Positions 1-9,492 are shown, numbered from the stretch's first letter. The stretch: 64,000 nucleotides of DNA from Oscillospiraceae bacterium (GCA_017458335.1 JAFTFT010000009.1:1-64000); one strand, 5' to 3'. The notes: generated by a model not told the origin, from the letters alone. Numbers and translations are program-made.

Positions 1-246
1 GGAACGGTCTCCTGGGCGACAAGGACTTCATCGCAGACGGAGCAGTGTTTCCCCTCGGTCAGGCCGGTCTCAGTGCAGGTGGGGGCCACGGCCTCATCGA
101 TTGCTTCGGTGTGGCCGAGGGCCGGAACGGTCTCCTGGGCGACAAGGACTTCATCGCAGACGGAGCAGTGTTTCCCCTCGGTCAGGCCGGTCTCAGTGCA
201 GGTGGGGGCCACGGCCTCATCGATTGCTTCGGTGTGGCCGAGCGGT
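1..246. repeat. 123-bp perfect tandem repeat inside the lipoprotein gene
   Basis: Bases 1-123 and 124-246 are identical as far as I can read them, until divergence at about 239. The period is 123 bp, or 41 codons, so the repeat stays in frame. Absence of synonymous drift suggests recent duplication or gene conversion, and makes this a likely site of copy-number variation and short-read assembly error. Confidence 0.9.
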
Positions 247-383
247 TCCCCCTGGGTTTTGCCGCATTTTGAGCAGGTCGACGGTTCCGTGCAGGTCGCC
301 GGCTGCCAGTCGTGCCTGATACAGCATCCGCACAGGACGAATGCCAGAAGCAGCACCGGCAGGAGCGCGAAGAGTTTTTTCAT
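1..383 (-). CDS. Partial repeat-containing lipoprotein, 5' part only
   Basis: The gene starts at ATG 383 and runs off the left edge, leaving 127 codons. The N-terminus ([20 protein letters not shown]) is a lipoprotein signal peptide with a plausible lipobox LCGC, so the protein should be lipid-anchored outside the cell. After a CxxC-containing linker it enters a 41-residue repeat with the pattern [20 protein letters not shown] followed by [15 protein letters not shown]. Each unit has three cysteines (C, then C-S-V-C) and a closing Gly-His. Similar Cys/His repeats are frequent in surface proteins of gut Clostridia, with no established function. A good ribosome site (GAGGAGG) precedes the ATG. 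The number of repeats and the C-terminal domain lie outside the window. Confidence 0.8.
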   Translation of the reverse strand, partial: MKKLFALLPVLLLAFVLCGCCIRHDWQPATCTEPSTCSKCGKTQGEPLGHTEAIDEAVAPTCTETGLTEGKHCSVCDEVLVAQETVPALGHTEAIDEAVAPTCTETGLTEGKHCSVCDEVLVAQETV

Positions 384-442
384 TTACTTTCATCCCTCCT
401 CATGAAATGATAGTTGTGTGTTTTTGATGGTTTCTGATTTAC

Positions 443-471
443 AGTATAAAGGATTTTCAGATGTTGTGCAA
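443..471 (-). promoter_or_regulatory. Sigma-70-type promoter of the lipoprotein gene
   Basis: On the minus strand, -35 TTGCAC (466-471) and -10 TATACT (443-448) are separated by 17 nt. Transcription would start near 436, about 50 nt before the ATG at 383. Confidence 0.65.
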
Positions 472-551
472 GAGAAACTCCTTTCACTTCCGGCGAATCC
501 AAATGAGAACAACAGACTTCCGGCCTGTTCACAATATCTGCGCTTTCTCCC

Positions 552-580
552 TTGTCAAGCGGCATAAAATTGAGTATAAT
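552..580 (+). promoter_or_regulatory. Promoter of glnS
   Basis: -35 TTGTCA (552-557), 17-nt spacer, perfect -10 TATAAT (575-580). It lies 33 nt upstream of the glnS ATG, next to the ribosome site AGGGAGG. The 384-613 gap otherwise holds only the divergent lipoprotein promoter. Confidence 0.75.
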
Positions 581-613
581 AACTTATTCACTCTACAGGG
601 AGGATTCTGAGGA

Positions 614-2299
614 ATGGAAGAAACCGGAAGAAACTTCATTGAAGACTTTATTATCGACGATCTGGCCAAGGGCGGACAGTTTGAAGGCATGCAGGTGCAT
701 ACCCGTTTCCCGCCGGAGCCGAACGGATATCTTCACATCGGCCACTGCAAGGCCCTGACCATCGATTTCAGCACCGCAGAGCACTTTGGCGGTCTCTGCA
801 ATCTGCGCTTTGACGACACGAACCCCGCAAAGGAAGACACGGAGTATGTGGAGGCCATTCAGCAGGATATCCACTGGCTGGGCTTTGACTGGGGCGACAG
901 ACTGTACTACGGCTCGGACTATTTTGAAAAGACCTATGAATACGCCCTGGAACTGATCAGAAAGGGCCTTGCCTATGTCTGCGAGCTGACGCCGGAGCAG
1001 TTCCGCGAGTACCGCGGCGACACGACCCATCCGGCCGTAAGCCCCTGGCGCGACCGCCCCGTGGAAGAGAACCTGGAGCTTTTCGAGCGGATGAAGAACG
1101 GCGAGTTCCCGGAAGGAAAGTACACTCTGCGCGCGAAGATTGACCTCGCCAGCGGCAACTTCAACATGCGTGACCCTGTTCTCTACCGCATCCGTTATAT
1201 CGAACACCACCGCCAGGGAACCAAGTGGTGCATCTTCCCGATGTACGATTTTGCCCACCCCATCCAGGACGCCCTTGAGGGAATTACCCACTCCCTCTGC
1301 TCGCTGGAATATGAGGCACACCGGCCGCTCTACGACTGGGTGGTCACCAATGTCAGCATCCCGTACCACAAGCCGCGCCAGATCGAGTTTGCGCGCCTGG
1401 GCATCAACTATACCGTCATGTCCAAGCGGAAGCTCCGCCGGCTGGTGGAAGAAGGCCGGGTCTCCGGCTGGGACGATCCCCGCATGCCGACCCTCTGCGG
1501 TCTGCGCCGCCGCGGTTATACCTCCCGCTCGATCCGGAACTTCTGTGAGCGCATCGGCGTCAGCAAGGTCGACTCCACGGTGGACTGGGCCCTGCTGGAG
1601 AGCTGTCTGCGCGACGACCTGAACGCTCACGCGAGGCGCGTGATGGCGGTTCTGCACCCGCTGAAGCTCATCATCACCAACTACCCCGAGGGGCAGACCG
1701 AGACCCTTCCGGTGGAGAACAATCCGCTGGATCCCGAGGCGGGCACCCGCGAGGTCAGCTTCTCCAGAGAGCTCTTTATCGAGCAGGACGACTTCATGGA
1801 GGTCCCGGCACCGAAGTACAAGCGCATGCATCCGGGCTTTGAAGTGCGCCTGAAGGGGGCGTACCTGGTGACCTGCACGGGTGTGGAGAAGGCCGCGGAC
1901 GGAACCGTCACGGCGGTCCTCGCAACCTATGACCCGGAGAGCCGCGGCGGAGACCCCGCGGACGGACGCAAGGTCAAGGGCGCAACCATCCACTGGGTGG
2001 ATGCAAACACGGCGGCGGACGCCGAGGTCCGGGTCTATGACTATCTCTTCACGGATCCCGATCCGGACGGCCCGGACAAGGACTTCCTGGACTTCCTGAA
2101 CCCGGAGAGCCTTGTGACGCTCACCGGCTGCAAAGTCGAGGCCTGCCTGAAGGATCTGACCATGCCGGAAGCCGGGAAGGATGCCGAGAGCTTCCAGTTC
2201 CTGCGCCAGGGCTACTTCTGCCTGGACAACCGCGACGCGAAACCGGGCCATCTGGTCTTCAACCGCGCGGTCGCACTGAAGGACAGCTTTAAGAAGTAA
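614..2299 (+). CDS. glnS: Glutaminyl-tRNA synthetase
   Basis: Cytoplasmic class I synthetase that charges tRNA-Gln with glutamine. The 561-aa length is normal. The nucleotide-binding signature PPEPNGYLHIGHCK lies at residues 33-46 (HIGH at 41-44) and the KMSKS equivalent VMSKRKL at about 268-274. The C-terminal third is the beta-barrel anticodon-binding region. ATG 614 follows AGGGAGG. Many Firmicutes lack this enzyme and make Gln-tRNA through GluRS plus GatCAB, so its presence is informative about lineage. The HIGH context and catalytic core place it with GlnRS rather than GluRS. It is followed 41 nt later by uvrB. Confidence 0.96.
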   Translation: MEETGRNFIEDFIIDDLAKGGQFEGMQVHTRFPPEPNGYLHIGHCKALTIDFSTAEHFGGLCNLRFDDTNPAKEDTEYVEAIQQDIHWLGFDWGDRLYYGSDYFEKTYEYALELIRKGLAYVCELTPEQFREYRGDTTHPAVSPWRDRPVEENLELFERMKNGEFPEGKYTLRAKIDLASGNFNMRDPVLYRIRYIEHHRQGTKWCIFPMYDFAHPIQDALEGITHSLCSLEYEAHRPLYDWVVTNVSIPYHKPRQIEFARLGINYTVMSKRKLRRLVEEGRVSGWDDPRMPTLCGLRRRGYTSRSIRNFCERIGVSKVDSTVDWALLESCLRDDLNAHARRVMAVLHPLKLIITNYPEGQTETLPVENNPLDPEAGTREVSFSRELFIEQDDFMEVPAPKYKRMHPGFEVRLKGAYLVTCTGVEKAADGTVTAVLATYDPESRGGDPADGRKVKGATIHWVDANTAADAEVRVYDYLFTDPDPDGPDKDFLDFLNPESLVTLTGCKVEACLKDLTMPEAGKDAESFQFLRQGYFCLDNRDAKPGHLVFNRAVALKDSFKK

Positions 2300-2340
2300 T
2301 GTTCAATTAGAAATGTTCAATGAGCAATTGTCAATAATGT

Positions 2341-4308
2341 ATGGATCATTTTAAGCTTCATTCCTCTTATCAGCCCATGGGCGACCAGCCGGCGGCAATC
2401 GACACGCTGGTCGCCGGTATTGAAAACGGAATCGATGAACAGGTTCTGCTCGGCGTCACCGGCTCGGGCAAGACCTTCACCATGGCAAACGTCATTGAGC
2501 GCCTGAACCGGCCGACGCTGGTTCTGGCGCACAACAAGACGCTGGCTGCTCAGCTCTGCAGCGAGTTCCGGGAGTTTTTCCCGGAAAACGCTGTGGAGTA
2601 TTTTGTGAGCTATTACGACTACTACCAGCCGGAGGCGTACATCCCGCATACGGATACCTTCATCGAAAAGGATGCCTCCATCAACGACGAGATCGAACGT
2701 CTGCGCCACAGCGCGACGGCGAGTCTTTTCGAACGCCGGGACGTGATCGTGGTGGCGTCCGTGAGCTGCATCTACGGTCTGGGCGACCCCATCGACTATG
2801 CCAACATGGTGATCTCGCTGCGGCCGGGCCAGACCCGTGACTTCGACGAGCTGCTGCGGAAACTGGTGGAGATCCGCTATGAGCGCAACGACCTGGCCTT
2901 TGAGCGCAACAAGTTCCGCGTCCGCGGAGACAGCGTCGAGATCTTCCCGGTCTATTCCCACGACAAGGCGATCCGGGTGGAATTTTTCGGCGATGAGATC
3001 GACCGCATCAGCGAGATCAACGTCGTCACGGGCAACGCGACCCGCGTGCTGAACCACGTCGCCATCTATCCCGCAAGCCACTATGTGACGACGAAGGAGA
3101 AGATGGAAGCCGCCATCGAGCGGATCCGGACCGAGTGCGACGAGCGGGTCCGGTATTTTGAAGAGAACAACAAGCTCATCGAAGCCCAGCGAATCCGCCA
3201 GCGTACGGACTATGACATTGAGATGATGCAGGAGCTGGGCTACTGCAGCGGCATCGAGAACTATTCCCGTGTGATCTCCAACCGCGCGCCCGGCTCGCCG
3301 CCGATGACCCTGCTGGACTATTTCCCGAAGGACTTCCTCCTGTTCGTGGACGAGAGCCATGTGACGCTTCCCCAGGTGCGGGCGATGTACCGGGGCGATC
3401 GGGCGCGGAAGGACGCGCTGGTGGAGTACGGCTTCCGCCTGCCCTCCGCTTACGACAACCGGCCGCTGATGTTCGACGAGTTTGAGCAGCGGATTCACCA
3501 GCGCGTCTATGTCTCGGCGACCCCGGGACAGTATGAGCGTGAACGCGCGGGACAGTTGGCCGAACAGATTATCCGGCCGACCGGCCTGCTGGATCCCGAG
3601 ATCTTCGTCCGGCCCATCGAGGGGCAGATCGACGACCTGATCGGGGAGATTAACGCGAAGATCGACCGGGGTCAGCGCTGCCTGGTCACGACCCTGACAA
3701 AGAAGATGGCGGAGGACCTTTCCGAGTACCTCTCCGCCGCCGGCATCAAGACCCGCTACATGCACCACGACATCGGAACCATTGAGCGTATGGAGATCAT
3801 CCGCGATCTGCGCGCAGGGGCTTTTGACGTGCTGGTGGGTATCAACCTCCTGCGCGAGGGCCTGGATATTCCGGAAGTGGGGCTTGTGGCGATCCTCGAC
3901 GCGGACAAGGAAGGCTTCCTGCGCAGCGAGACCAGTCTGATTCAAACGGTGGGCCGTGCCGCGCGCAATGCGGAGAGCAAGGTCCTGATGTACGCCGATA
4001 CCATCACCCCGTCGATGCGGGCCTGCATCGACGAGACCGAGCGGCGCCGGAAAAAGCAGATGGCCTACAATACCGAACACGGGATCGTGCCGAAGACCAT
4101 CGTCAAGGACATCCGCGACATCATCGAAATCTCCACTGCCGCCGACGCGGTCACGAAGGCCAACGGAGTCCGCATGACCTCGGCGGAGCGGAAGAAGCTC
4201 ATCGACGAGCTGGAAGCGAAGATGCGCAAGGCTGCGCAAATGCTCGAATACGAGATCGCCGCACAGCTGCGTGATGAGATCATCCGTCTGAGAGGCGAGA
4301 AGGATTAG
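2341..4308 (+). CDS. uvrB: UvrABC excinuclease subunit B
   Basis: Nucleotide-excision-repair helicase-like ATPase that receives damaged DNA from UvrA and recruits UvrC. The 655-aa product has Walker A GVTGSGKT at 38-45, the damage-probing beta-hairpin ([12 protein letters not shown], from about residue 91), a DESH Walker B near 336, helicase motifs in the C-terminal RecA fold, and a terminal UVR motif (about 620-650) that contacts UvrA/UvrC. No strong ribosome site precedes ATG 2341. The 41-nt gap after glnS carries two copies of ATGTTCAAT plus the related inverted ATTGTCAAT. The last ten codons and the stop are duplicated about 84 nt downstream (see the repeat entry). uvrA lies far away at 50210. 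Confidence 0.97.
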   Translation: MDHFKLHSSYQPMGDQPAAIDTLVAGIENGIDEQVLLGVTGSGKTFTMANVIERLNRPTLVLAHNKTLAAQLCSEFREFFPENAVEYFVSYYDYYQPEAYIPHTDTFIEKDASINDEIERLRHSATASLFERRDVIVVASVSCIYGLGDPIDYANMVISLRPGQTRDFDELLRKLVEIRYERNDLAFERNKFRVRGDSVEIFPVYSHDKAIRVEFFGDEIDRISEINVVTGNATRVLNHVAIYPASHYVTTKEKMEAAIERIRTECDERVRYFEENNKLIEAQRIRQRTDYDIEMMQELGYCSGIENYSRVISNRAPGSPPMTLLDYFPKDFLLFVDESHVTLPQVRAMYRGDRARKDALVEYGFRLPSAYDNRPLMFDEFEQRIHQRVYVSATPGQYERERAGQLAEQIIRPTGLLDPEIFVRPIEGQIDDLIGEINAKIDRGQRCLVTTLTKKMAEDLSEYLSAAGIKTRYMHHDIGTIERMEIIRDLRAGAFDVLVGINLLREGLDIPEVGLVAILDADKEGFLRSETSLIQTVGRAARNAESKVLMYADTITPSMRACIDETERRRKKQMAYNTEHGIVPKTIVKDIRDIIEISTAADAVTKANGVRMTSAERKKLIDELEAKMRKAAQMLEYEIAAQLRDEIIRLRGEKD

Positions 4309-4392
4309 TTCTTTGTACCACCCCCTCCGGGGGGGGAGTACGGGTACGGAATCCCGTGTGAGATCATCCGTCTCAGAGGCGAAAAAGACTGA
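4275..4392. repeat. Duplicated uvrB 3' end flanking a GC palindrome
   Basis: Bases 4275-4308 (uvrB end: [10 protein letters not shown]-stop) recur at 4359-4392. In frame, the downstream copy encodes the same ten residues and a stop. All differences are synonymous (CTG/CTC, GAG/GAA, AAG/AAA, GAT/GAC, TAG/TGA). The 50-nt insert between them carries a C5-TCC-G5 palindrome around 4320-4337 and CGGG..CCCG around 4341-4355. The arrangement resembles gene-end displacement by an element inserting at a coding 3' end, or recombination with a divergent uvrB. Confidence 0.85.
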
Positions 4393-4410
4393 GAAAGAAG
4401 GGAACCGCCC

Positions 4411-7026
4411 ATGAAACTCATGCTCATCGACGGCAACAGTATTGTCAACCGCGCGTTCTTCGGGATTCGGGAGCTGAATGCCCCGGACGGGACGCCGACC
4501 AATGCCATCTACGGCTTCCTTGCCATTCTCCAGCATCTCTATGAGGATCAGAAGCCGGAGGCGGTCTGTGTCGCCTTTGACCGGAGAGAGCCGACTTTCC
4601 GGCACCGGAGCTATGACTTCTACAAAGCCCAGCGCAAGCCCATGCCGGAGGAACTGGCGGTTCAGATGCCGGTCCTGAAGGAACTGCTGGATGCGATGGG
4701 GGTCTCCCACCTGGAGCTGGCGGGCTATGAGGCGGACGACATTCTGGGCACCCTCTCCCGCATCGCCGAGGAGCAGGGAAACGACTGCGTCATCGTCACC
4801 GGGGACAAGGACAGCCTGCAGCTGGTCTCCGACCGTACCACCGTCTGCAACGTCAAGAGCCGGATGGGGAAGACAGAGACCATTCTCTACACCCCTGAGC
4901 GCTTTCGGGAGGAGTACGGTTTTGAGCCGCCCCTCATGGTGGACCTCAAGGCCTTGATGGGCGACAGCTCGGACAACATCCCGGGCGTGCCGGGCATCGG
5001 CGAAAAGACCGCCATGGACCTGGTGCGGCGCTACGGCTCCGTCGCGGAGATCTATAGAGATCTGGACGCGCTGGAGATCAAGGACGGCGTACGGAAAAAG
5101 CTCTCTGCCGGACAGGACAGTGCCAACAGCTCCTACTGGCTCGCGACGATTTTCCGTGAGGTGCCGCTGGACTGCGTGGACGCCGGGTGCTTCCGCTGGT
5201 CACTGAAGCGGACACCGGAACTGCTGGCCTTCATGAAGCGGCTGGGCTTCCGGCGGATGATCGAACAGTGGCGCCTGCAGGAGCTGGATGCGGGAAGCGG
5301 CGAAGCCGATTCCGTCGCCGAACCGGTGGAGGGGAAGCAGCCGGAGCGGGTTTCCGTCACGGCGGCCGAGCTTCCAGCCCTGACGGAGCGGATCAGGAAC
5401 GCGGCCTTTGTCGCGGTCCGGGCGGAGAGCGGCACGGAGGAACTGGAACTCTGCCTTGCTGAAGAACCAGACCGGGTCCGGCATCTGGGCCGGATGGAGA
5501 TCGGGGAGGAATACGACGCGTTCTGCAGGCTGCTCTTCTCCGGCGAAGTAAAAAAGTCCGCGCACAATGTGAAGGATCTGATGAACCTCCTGAACAGCGA
5601 GGCTCTCTCGAGAGACGGCTTCGTATTCGACACAGCGCTGGCGGCGTATCTGCTGCGTGCCACGGACAGCAGCTATGAGCTGCCGGATCTGGCAGAGCGC
5701 TATCTGAACCGGACCCTCGACGGCGCCGCGGCGGTGGCTGCGCTGACACCGGTCCTGCGGGAAAAACTGGAGGCCGACGGACAGACCCGGCTCTTTGAGG
5801 AGATCGAGCTGCCGCTATGCCGGGTGCTTTCCGAGATGGAGGAAGCCGGCTTCCTGATCGACCGGCAGGCGCTTGCCGCCTTCGGCGACAGCCTGACCGA
5901 AGGCATTGAAACACTGGAGGGGGAGATCTGGAACCTGGCCGGGCATGAGTTCAACATCCTCTCGACCAAACAGCTGGGGCAGGTTCTTTTTGAAGAGCTG
6001 ATGCTCCCCGCCGGGAAGAAGACCAAGACCGGCTGGAGCACCAACGTCGATGTGCTGGAGAAGCTGCAGGACAAGCACCCCATCGTCCGGAAGGTCCTGG
6101 ATTACCGGACCCTCACCAAGCTCAAGAGCACCTATGCCGACGGACTTCTGAAGGTGATCGGCCCCGACGGGCGGATCCATACCAGTTTCCAGATGACCGT
6201 GACGGCGACGGGCCGCCTCTCGTCCACCGAGCCGAACCTGCAGAATATCCCGGTGCGCAAGGAGCTCGGCGCCCAGATCCGCACGATGTTTGCCGCGCCG
6301 GCGGGAAAAGTCCTGGTGGATGCCGACTACAGCCAGATTGAGCTGCGGCTGCTGGCCCATATCTCCGGGGATACCAACATGCAGGAGGCTTTCCTCTCGG
6401 GAGAGGACTTCCACGCGGTGACCGCGTCCAAGGTCTTCAATGTCCCCCTGGAAGAGGTCAGTCACGAGCTGCGCGGCCGGGCCAAGGCGGTCAACTTCGG
6501 CATCGTCTACGGGATTTCGGCCTTTTCGCTGGCTCAGGATATCGGGGTACGCCCCGCCGAGGCCAAGGCCTATATGGAAGCCTATCTCGACCGCTACAGC
6601 GGTGTGAGGGAATACATGCACGACATCGTCGCCGTCGCGAAAGAGACCGGCTGTGTCCGGACGCTCTGGAACCGGCGCCGGGACCTGCCGGAGCTGAAGA
6701 GCTCCAATTTCAACATGCGCGCCTTCGGAGAACGGGTCGCCCTCAACATGCCGATCCAGGGGACGGCGGCCGACGTCATCAAGCTTGCCATGGTGCGGGT
6801 GCGGGACCGGCTGGCAGACGAGTGCCCGGAAGCCAGGCTGGTGCTTCAGGTCCATGACGAACTGATCGTCGAATGCCCGGAAGGGGACGCCGACCGGGTG
6901 CGGCAGCTTCTGAAGGAAGAGATGGAGCGGATCACCCCGCCGCCGGTCGCCGGCATTCCGGTGACCTTCTCGGTACCGCTGCTCGTGGAAGCGAACGCGG
7001 CCCGAACCTGGGCAGAAGCCCATTGA
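4411..7026 (+). CDS. polA: DNA polymerase I
   Basis: Family A polymerase for Okazaki-fragment processing and repair synthesis, 871 aa. Residues 1 to about 290 are the 5' nuclease (flap endonuclease) with its acidic metal-binding residues and helix-hairpin-helix. About 310-470 match the 3'-5' exonuclease fold, but the catalytic DxE motif is gone: the corresponding strand reads VAVRAESG. Proofreading is therefore probably absent, as in Bacillus stearothermophilus Pol I. The polymerase has motif A DADYSQIELR (about 635), motif B RGRAKAVNFGIVYG (about 688) and motif C QVHDELIVE (about 812), all intact. The start follows GAAAGAAGGGAACC. rimI begins 14 nt after the stop. Confidence 0.96.
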   Translation: MKLMLIDGNSIVNRAFFGIRELNAPDGTPTNAIYGFLAILQHLYEDQKPEAVCVAFDRREPTFRHRSYDFYKAQRKPMPEELAVQMPVLKELLDAMGVSHLELAGYEADDILGTLSRIAEEQGNDCVIVTGDKDSLQLVSDRTTVCNVKSRMGKTETILYTPERFREEYGFEPPLMVDLKALMGDSSDNIPGVPGIGEKTAMDLVRRYGSVAEIYRDLDALEIKDGVRKKLSAGQDSANSSYWLATIFREVPLDCVDAGCFRWSLKRTPELLAFMKRLGFRRMIEQWRLQELDAGSGEADSVAEPVEGKQPERVSVTAAELPALTERIRNAAFVAVRAESGTEELELCLAEEPDRVRHLGRMEIGEEYDAFCRLLFSGEVKKSAHNVKDLMNLLNSEALSRDGFVFDTALAAYLLRATDSSYELPDLAERYLNRTLDGAAAVAALTPVLREKLEADGQTRLFEEIELPLCRVLSEMEEAGFLIDRQALAAFGDSLTEGIETLEGEIWNLAGHEFNILSTKQLGQVLFEELMLPAGKKTKTGWSTNVDVLEKLQDKHPIVRKVLDYRTLTKLKSTYADGLLKVIGPDGRIHTSFQMTVTATGRLSSTEPNLQNIPVRKELGAQIRTMFAAPAGKVLVDADYSQIELRLLAHISGDTNMQEAFLSGEDFHAVTASKVFNVPLEEVSHELRGRAKAVNFGIVYGISAFSLAQDIGVRPAEAKAYMEAYLDRYSGVREYMHDIVAVAKETGCVRTLWNRRRDLPELKSSNFNMRAFGERVALNMPIQGTAADVIKLAMVRVRDRLADECPEARLVLQVHDELIVECPEGDADRVRQLLKEEMERITPPPVAGIPVTFSVPLLVEANAARTWAEAH

Positions 7027-7040
7027 TATCCGGCCAGGTT

Positions 7041-7499
7041 ATGGACTACAAAATCGAAGTTGTTACGTCGGAGGCGGAGGCCGGGCAGCTGGCCGAGATT
7101 GAGCGGGAATGCTTCGCCCATCCGCTGGAGGAGAAGCAGATCCGCTCCCTCCTCCATGACGGAAGAACCGTCTTCCTCGCTGCCCGGGAAGGCGAGATCC
7201 TGACCGGCTCCGTCTGGGTCCAGACCGTATTGGACGAGGGCTACATCGGCAATGTGGCCGTGCGCCCCGCATATCGCCGCCGCGGGCTCGCCGACGCGCT
7301 GCTGCATGCGCTGGAACGGCTTGGCCGGGAGAGGGGACTATCCTTTCTGACCCTGGAAGTGAGGGCCGGAAACTCCCCAGCCATTGCGCTTTACGAAAAG
7401 AACGGCTATGCCCGCGTCGGCAGACGGCCGGGCTACTACGACCATCCGAAAGAAGACGCCATTCTGATGACGTATGATATAGAGCAGGAGAAGCTATGA
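7041..7499 (+). CDS. rimI: RimI-type ribosomal protein N-acetyltransferase
   Basis: 152-aa GNAT-fold acetyltransferase. The acetyl-CoA loop RPAYRRRGLA (motif A, Q/RxxGxG/A type) lies in the middle. The region EVRAGNSPAIALYEKNGY is the typical RimI motif B for acetylating an N-terminal Ala of a ribosomal protein. A longer open frame exists upstream inside polA, but the ATG at 7041 just after the polA stop gives the family length. The stop overlaps the tsaD ATG (ATGA). rimI next to tsaD is a widespread arrangement. Confidence 0.9.
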   Translation: MDYKIEVVTSEAEAGQLAEIERECFAHPLEEKQIRSLLHDGRTVFLAAREGEILTGSVWVQTVLDEGYIGNVAVRPAYRRRGLADALLHALERLGRERGLSFLTLEVRAGNSPAIALYEKNGYARVGRRPGYYDHPKEDAILMTYDIEQEKL

Positions 7500-8521
7500 A
7501 CATTCTTTCCTTTGAATCCACCTGTGATGAAACCGCGGTTGCCGTGGTGCAGGACGGACGGAAGATCCTCACGGACCAGATTTTTTCCCAGGCAAAGCTT
7601 CACGCGGTCTACGGCGGCGTTGTCCCCGAGATTGCGTCCCGCAGCCATGTAGAAGCCATTTCGCTTCTGACCGAGCGGGCGCTGGAGACCGCGGGACTCA
7701 CCCGCGCGGACATCGACGCGGTCGCCGTTTCGTATGCGCCGGGGCTTATCGGCGCGGTGCTGGTCGGGGTGAACTTTGCCAAGGCGGTTGCCTCCGTGCT
7801 GAAGGTGCCGCTGATTCCGGTGCACCACATCCGCGGGCATATCGCGGCAAACTATCTGGCCTTCCCGGAACTGGAACCGCCCTTTGTCTGCCTTGCGATC
7901 TCGGGCGGAAACACGCTGATCATTGACGTACGGGACTATACGGACATGCACATCCTCGGCGCGACCCGGGACGACGCGGCAGGGGAGTGCTTTGACAAGA
8001 CCGCACGCGTCCTCGGCCTGCCCTATCCCGGAGGCAAACCCATCGACGACCTCGCGCAGGGCGGCGACGATACGATGTACGTCTTCCCGATCGCCCATGT
8101 GGAGGGGCGCCCCTATGACATGAGCTTTTCCGGGCTGAAGACCGCGGTGATCAACCTGGCCCACCATGCCGAGCAGACGGGGGAGGAACTGGACCGGGCC
8201 TCTTTGGCGGCGTCGTTTACCAAAGCGGTCAGCGACAGCCTGGTGCCCCGCACGATGCAGGCGGTTAAGGAACTGGGGTACAAAAGGCTCGCGGTGGCGG
8301 GAGGCGTCGCCGCCAACTCCCGCATCCGGAAGGACTTCCACGACGCAGCGGAACGGGAAAAGATCGACCTCTTCATCCCTCCGCTGAAGCTCTGCGGTGA
8401 CAACGGCGCCATGGTTGGGGCGCAGGGCTATTATGAGTATCTGGCCGGGACCCGCGCGGGAAGCGACCTCAACGCCTATGCCAGTATGGACGTGTCACAG
8501 AACTATACGCAGAGCGTTTAG
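7496..8521 (+). CDS. tsaD: tRNA N6-threonylcarbamoyladenosine transferase
   Basis: 341-aa Kae1/Qri7/TsaD family ASKHA-fold enzyme. With TsaB and TsaE it transfers threonylcarbamoyl-AMP to A37 of ANN-decoding tRNAs. It opens with MNILSFESTCDETAVAVV, and the metal-binding HIRGH gives His111 and His115, at the same positions as in E. coli. AISGGNT and GGVAANSRIR are the nucleotide-binding signatures. Translation is coupled to rimI by a 4-bp overlap. tsaB and tsaE are not in the window. Confidence 0.97.
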   Translation: MNILSFESTCDETAVAVVQDGRKILTDQIFSQAKLHAVYGGVVPEIASRSHVEAISLLTERALETAGLTRADIDAVAVSYAPGLIGAVLVGVNFAKAVASVLKVPLIPVHHIRGHIAANYLAFPELEPPFVCLAISGGNTLIIDVRDYTDMHILGATRDDAAGECFDKTARVLGLPYPGGKPIDDLAQGGDDTMYVFPIAHVEGRPYDMSFSGLKTAVINLAHHAEQTGEELDRASLAASFTKAVSDSLVPRTMQAVKELGYKRLAVAGGVAANSRIRKDFHDAAEREKIDLFIPPLKLCGDNGAMVGAQGYYEYLAGTRAGSDLNAYASMDVSQNYTQSV

Positions 8522-8579
8522 CCGACCGTCATAGATTCTTTCCATACCGTAAATCTACATCAAGTCTGAGGTGAGCAGC

Positions 8580-9320
8580 ATGGGACAGAAAAAAGAGGAG
8601 AAGAAAGCGGACGGACGCGTTACGGAGACGGATCCGGAAAAGAAAGAGCAGATGAAAAGGCACCGGGAACGCCTGCGCGGGCGCTATCTTGAACAGGGGC
8701 TGGACAGCCTTCAGGACTATGAGGTGCTGGAGCTTCTGCTGCAGTTTGCGATTCCCTACCGGGATACCAAGGATGAGGCCAAAAAGCTGATCGCGCATTT
8801 CGGAAGTCTTCCGGATGTGCTGGACGCAAGCTATGAAGAGATCCTGAATGCGAACGTGCCGCGGGTGAAGGAAACGGCGGCTACGCTGATCACGCTCATC
8901 AAAGGCACCGAGAACCGCTATCATAAGACGAAGGGCAGGGAGCGCAACTATATCCGAAGCACCCTGGACGCAGGGAAAACCTGCTGCTCGATGTACCGCA
9001 ATCAGGCGGACGAAAGCGTGCGCATTCTCTGCCTCAATGCGAGGGGGAAGATCGTAAAGCGCGAGGAGGTCGCGAAAGGGGATGTGAACGCGGTGCATTT
9101 CCCGGTACGGAAGATCGTGGAAACCGCGGTCCTCAGCAAGGCGGTGTCCGTGATCCTGACCCACAACCACCCCGGTGGGACCCTCTCACCCTCCCGGGAA
9201 GACCTTGACGCGACTGAAGCGGCGAAGGCAGCCCTCGGCACCATCGGCGTGCGGCTGCTGGACCACCTGATTGTGTCCGGCGAGGACTACTACTCCCTGC
9301 GCGAAAACGGATATCTCTAA
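8580..9320 (+). CDS. radC: RadC/JAB-domain protein
   Basis: 246-aa RadC family protein with N-terminal helix-hairpin-helix-like helices and a C-terminal JAMM/MPN domain. The zinc motif is HNHPGGTLSPSREDLD, with His195, His197 and Asp208 as candidate ligands. The biological role of RadC remains uncertain despite its DNA-repair name. The ATG at 8580 is preferred over GTG 8571 because GAGGTGAG sits just upstream of it. A Lys/Glu-rich tail of about 25 residues precedes the conserved part. A rho-independent terminator follows. Confidence 0.9.
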   Translation: MGQKKEEKKADGRVTETDPEKKEQMKRHRERLRGRYLEQGLDSLQDYEVLELLLQFAIPYRDTKDEAKKLIAHFGSLPDVLDASYEEILNANVPRVKETAATLITLIKGTENRYHKTKGRERNYIRSTLDAGKTCCSMYRNQADESVRILCLNARGKIVKREEVAKGDVNAVHFPVRKIVETAVLSKAVSVILTHNHPGGTLSPSREDLDATEAAKAALGTIGVRLLDHLIVSGEDYYSLRENGYL

Positions 9321-9377
9321 GTAAGACGGAAGTCCGCTTCCGCGAGATCCCGCATTCAAAACAGAAGCATGCGGAAA

Positions 9378-9430
9378 CAGGCTGCAAGTTGCATTTATGC
9401 AGATTTTATGCAATTTGCAGCCTGCTTTTT
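9378..9430 (+). terminator. Rho-independent terminator after radC
   Basis: A 17-bp stem (9378-9394 with 9408-9424, a single G-T wobble) closes a 13-nt loop and is followed by CTTTTT. It ends the glnS-radC block. Confidence 0.9.
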
Positions 9431-9463
9431 GAAAAAATACGAAAATATTGTCAGAATTCCCTA

Positions 9464-9492
9464 TTGCGCACAGCTGCGGTTCATGGTAAAGT
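9464..9492 (+). promoter_or_regulatory. Promoter of the peptide-importer operon
   Basis: -35 TTGCGC (9464-9469), 17-nt spacer, -10 TAAAGT (9487-9492). It lies 70 nt upstream of the binding-protein start and downstream of the radC terminator. Confidence 0.55.

Noticed and set aside
1-246. A CRISPR array
   Set aside because: The 123-bp repeats are contiguous without spacers and are in frame within a protein-coding gene.
2300-2340. An insertion-element end in the glnS-uvrB gap (ATGTTCAAT repeats with an inverted ATTGTCAAT)
   Set aside because: The copies are only nine bases, in a 41-nt gap, with no target duplication; too little to call an element.
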